64,000 nucleotides of DNA from Sphingomonas cannabina. GTDB lineage: Bacteria; Pseudomonadota; Alphaproteobacteria; Sphingomonadales; Sphingomonadaceae. The translations under genes were made by a program, and so were the position numbers. The notes beneath the pieces were generated by a model. It worked only from the letters and a program-made list of their open reading frames with translations, was not told the DNA's origin and made no database searches. The DNA lies in the NCBI RefSeq assembly GCF_021391395.1, contig NZ_CP090059.1, forward strand, positions 2,775,001-2,839,000, read 5' to 3'. Shown in pieces: positions 63,127 through 64,000 of this stretch (position 1 is its first letter; each line of letters begins with the position of its first letter).

Positions 63127-63183
63127 GCCCCTCCACCATGCTTCGCATGGTCCCCCTCCCCGAGACAAGCTCGGGGAGGATTT
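63127..63183. repeat. Right arm of the DUF559 cassette (type A)
   Basis: Read on the minus strand it begins AAATCCTCCCCGAGCTTG, then TCTCGGGGAGG, GGGACCATGCGAAGC and ATGGTGGAGGGGC, matching the left arm with a shorter second loop. It lies between the DUF559 start codon and the Shine-Dalgarno of the NTF2-like gene. Confidence 0.9.
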
Positions 63184-63196
63184 GAAAGGTATCCCC

Positions 63197-63670
63197 ATGA
63201 TCCTCGCCGCCCTCCTCCTCGCCCAGACCACGCCGACCAAGCTCCCGCCGGCCAACCCCCTCCCCCCGCCCGGCGCGGAGGAGTCGGCGGTGCTCGCCCC
63301 GATCGAGGCGATGTTCGCCGGCCTCGCCGCGCGCGACGGCGCGAAGGTCCTCGCCCAGACCCGGCCGGAGGGCAGCGCCACCGTCGCGATCGAGAAGCCG
63401 GACGGCACGCGCAGCCTCAAGCACTTGAGCTGGGCCGAATTCACCGGTGGCATCAAACCAGGCCCGGAACGCTACGAAGAGCGCAGCGGCACCCCCGCGA
63501 TCGACATCGACGGCGACATCGCGATGGTGTGGGCGCCGTACCAGTTCCTCGTCGACGGCAAGGTCCACCACTGCGGCGTCAACCACTTCGACCTCGTCCG
63601 CGAGAGCGGCCAGTGGAAGGTGCTGAACGTCACCTGGTCGCAGCGCACCACCGGCTGTGAGGCGCCGTGA
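63197..63670 (+). CDS. Exported NTF2/SnoaL-like protein
   Basis: A 157-residue protein with a short signal peptide (MILAALLLAQTTPTKLPPA) and one cone-shaped NTF2-like domain (VLAPIEAMFAGLAARDGAKVLAQTRPEGSATV through MVWAPYQFLVDGKVHHCGVNHFDLVRESGQWKVLNVTWSQR). Such domains bind small ligands or act as isomerases; no catalytic set is clear. AAAGG, at the edge of the repeat arm, is its Shine-Dalgarno for the ATG at 63197. It lies inside the acyl-CoA carboxylase locus on the same strand. Confidence 0.85.
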   Translation: MILAALLLAQTTPTKLPPANPLPPPGAEESAVLAPIEAMFAGLAARDGAKVLAQTRPEGSATVAIEKPDGTRSLKHLSWAEFTGGIKPGPERYEERSGTPAIDIDGDIAMVWAPYQFLVDGKVHHCGVNHFDLVRESGQWKVLNVTWSQRTTGCEAP

Positions 63671-63808
63671 TCGCCGCGCGCGATGCCCTCTGTCCTACAT
63701 CCCCCGAATATGCCTAGGCTTGCCGGCAGGAGGAATATTGGAAGCCTTTATTTTCATAGCCCCTGCGCACGAAGTTAGAGAAATTTGCGAAGATACGGAA
63801 CAGGCAAG

Positions 63809-64000
63809 ATGTTGAAATCGCTACTGATTGCCAACCGCGGGGAAATCGCCTGCCGCATCATTCGCACCGCGCGGGCGATGAAAATCCGCACGGTCGCGGT
63901 CTATTCGGACGCCGACTCGAACGCACTCCACGTCCGCCAGGCCGACGAGGCGGTGCACATCGGCCCATCGCCAGCGCGCGAGAGCTATCTCGTCGGCGAC
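63809..64000 (+). CDS. Biotin-carboxylase (alpha) subunit of the acyl-CoA carboxylase, N-terminal fragment
   Basis: The first 64 codons of a gene that runs off the window. [24 protein letters not shown] is the universal biotin-carboxylase opening, followed by [34 protein letters not shown]. With the carboxyltransferase at 61066 it should form a methylcrotonyl-type carboxylase, and the missing 3' part should hold the biotinyl domain. The upstream bases 63700-63808 are AT-richer than the rest, with an AGGAGG and a 25-codon frame from a TTG at 63738, which I do not call. Confidence 0.93.
   Translation, partial: MLKSLLIANRGEIACRIIRTARAMKIRTVAVYSDADSNALHVRQADEAVHIGPSPARESYLVGD

Larger units (their letters stand above)
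62690..63183. mobile_element. Putative repeat-bounded DUF559 nuclease cassette
   Basis: The unit is left arm (62690-62752), DUF559 gene on the minus strand, right arm (63127-63183). The arms are inverted and nearly identical over about 55 bases apart from the tip of the second hairpin. The gene fits the space exactly: the ATG is seven bases inside the right arm boundary and the stop lies at the very end of the left arm. Gene-less or single-arm relatives exist at 6100-6240, 52995-53181 and 58849-58876. No target duplication is evident. That it moves is an inference. Confidence 0.5.

Noticed and set aside
63738..63815. A 25-codon frame starting TTG with AGGAGG in front, overlapping the start of the biotin-carboxylase gene.
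   Set aside because: The start codon is weak, the length is trivial and no conservation can be tested. The AGGAGG may be chance. Left as a note only.

Overview
The window is high-GC (mostly about two-thirds G+C by eye), densely coded DNA from an alphaproteobacterial chromosome, most likely Sphingomonas or a close relative. This is inferred from family content: a 1000-residue TonB-dependent receptor, SapC, a single-domain SWIB protein, Flp pilins, a radA-cvpA pair, comF-grxC-nitrilase-DUF1178, a long-form LeuA, and an acetolactate synthase with GEAS in the cofactor motif. Almost everything is core metabolism or housekeeping. There is no rRNA, CRISPR array, prophage or classical insertion sequence.

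Layout. 1-3.3 kb: a ParA-like ATPase with a partial partner, a Sel1/SPOR protein, a Dabb protein and serB. 3.3-11.4 kb: miaA, then branched-chain amino-acid synthesis (ilvB, ilvN, ilvC, leuA). This run contains a foreign-looking AT-rich membrane gene between ilvN and ilvC, and leuA has a leucine-rich leader peptide with an attenuator-like stem. 11.5-19.4 kb: an orphan helical protein, folE, a TonB receptor, SWIB and SapC. 19.6-26.2 kb: a tetR-controlled RND efflux pump with adaptor, permease and outer-membrane factor. 26.4-29.8 kb: a CPA1 antiporter, a small lipoprotein, an L,D-transpeptidase and tRNA-Arg. 29.8-33.4 kb: comF-grxC-nit-DUF1178, a methyltransferase and mutT. 33.4-40.3 kb: two Flp pilins, accA, xerD, a proline-rich exported protein, aroK-aroB and a CPBP protease. 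40.3-47.3 kb: DUF423, a Kef antiporter, an IscU-like protein, a beta-propeller protein, a TonB-domain gene cut by an in-frame TAG, cvpA and radA. 47.4-56 kb: a secreted protein, two glycosyltransferases, three regulator-controlled loci (TetR/MFS, TetR/membrane protein, PadR/DUF2218) with visible palindromic operators. 56-64 kb: rarA, a YjbR protein, a predicted RNase H-like protein, tRNA-Thr, an M13 peptidase, and the two subunits of a biotin-dependent acyl-CoA carboxylase.

The most unusual structure is at 62690-63183. A DUF559 (Vsr-like nuclease fold) gene exactly fills the space between two near-identical inverted repeat arms, and its last ~21 codons lie inside one arm. The same arm, as inverted pairs without a gene, recurs between ilvB and ilvN (6100-6240) and after the MFS gene (53012-53136), and as a lone hairpin after tRNA-Thr. 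I read this as a putative nuclease-linked repeat cassette with gene-less derivatives. At least two further inverted-repeat families sit at gene ends.

Starts were moved from the longest open frame wherever a Shine-Dalgarno sequence, signal peptide or family alignment favoured a shorter one. Family assignments come from motif recognition, not from database searches.
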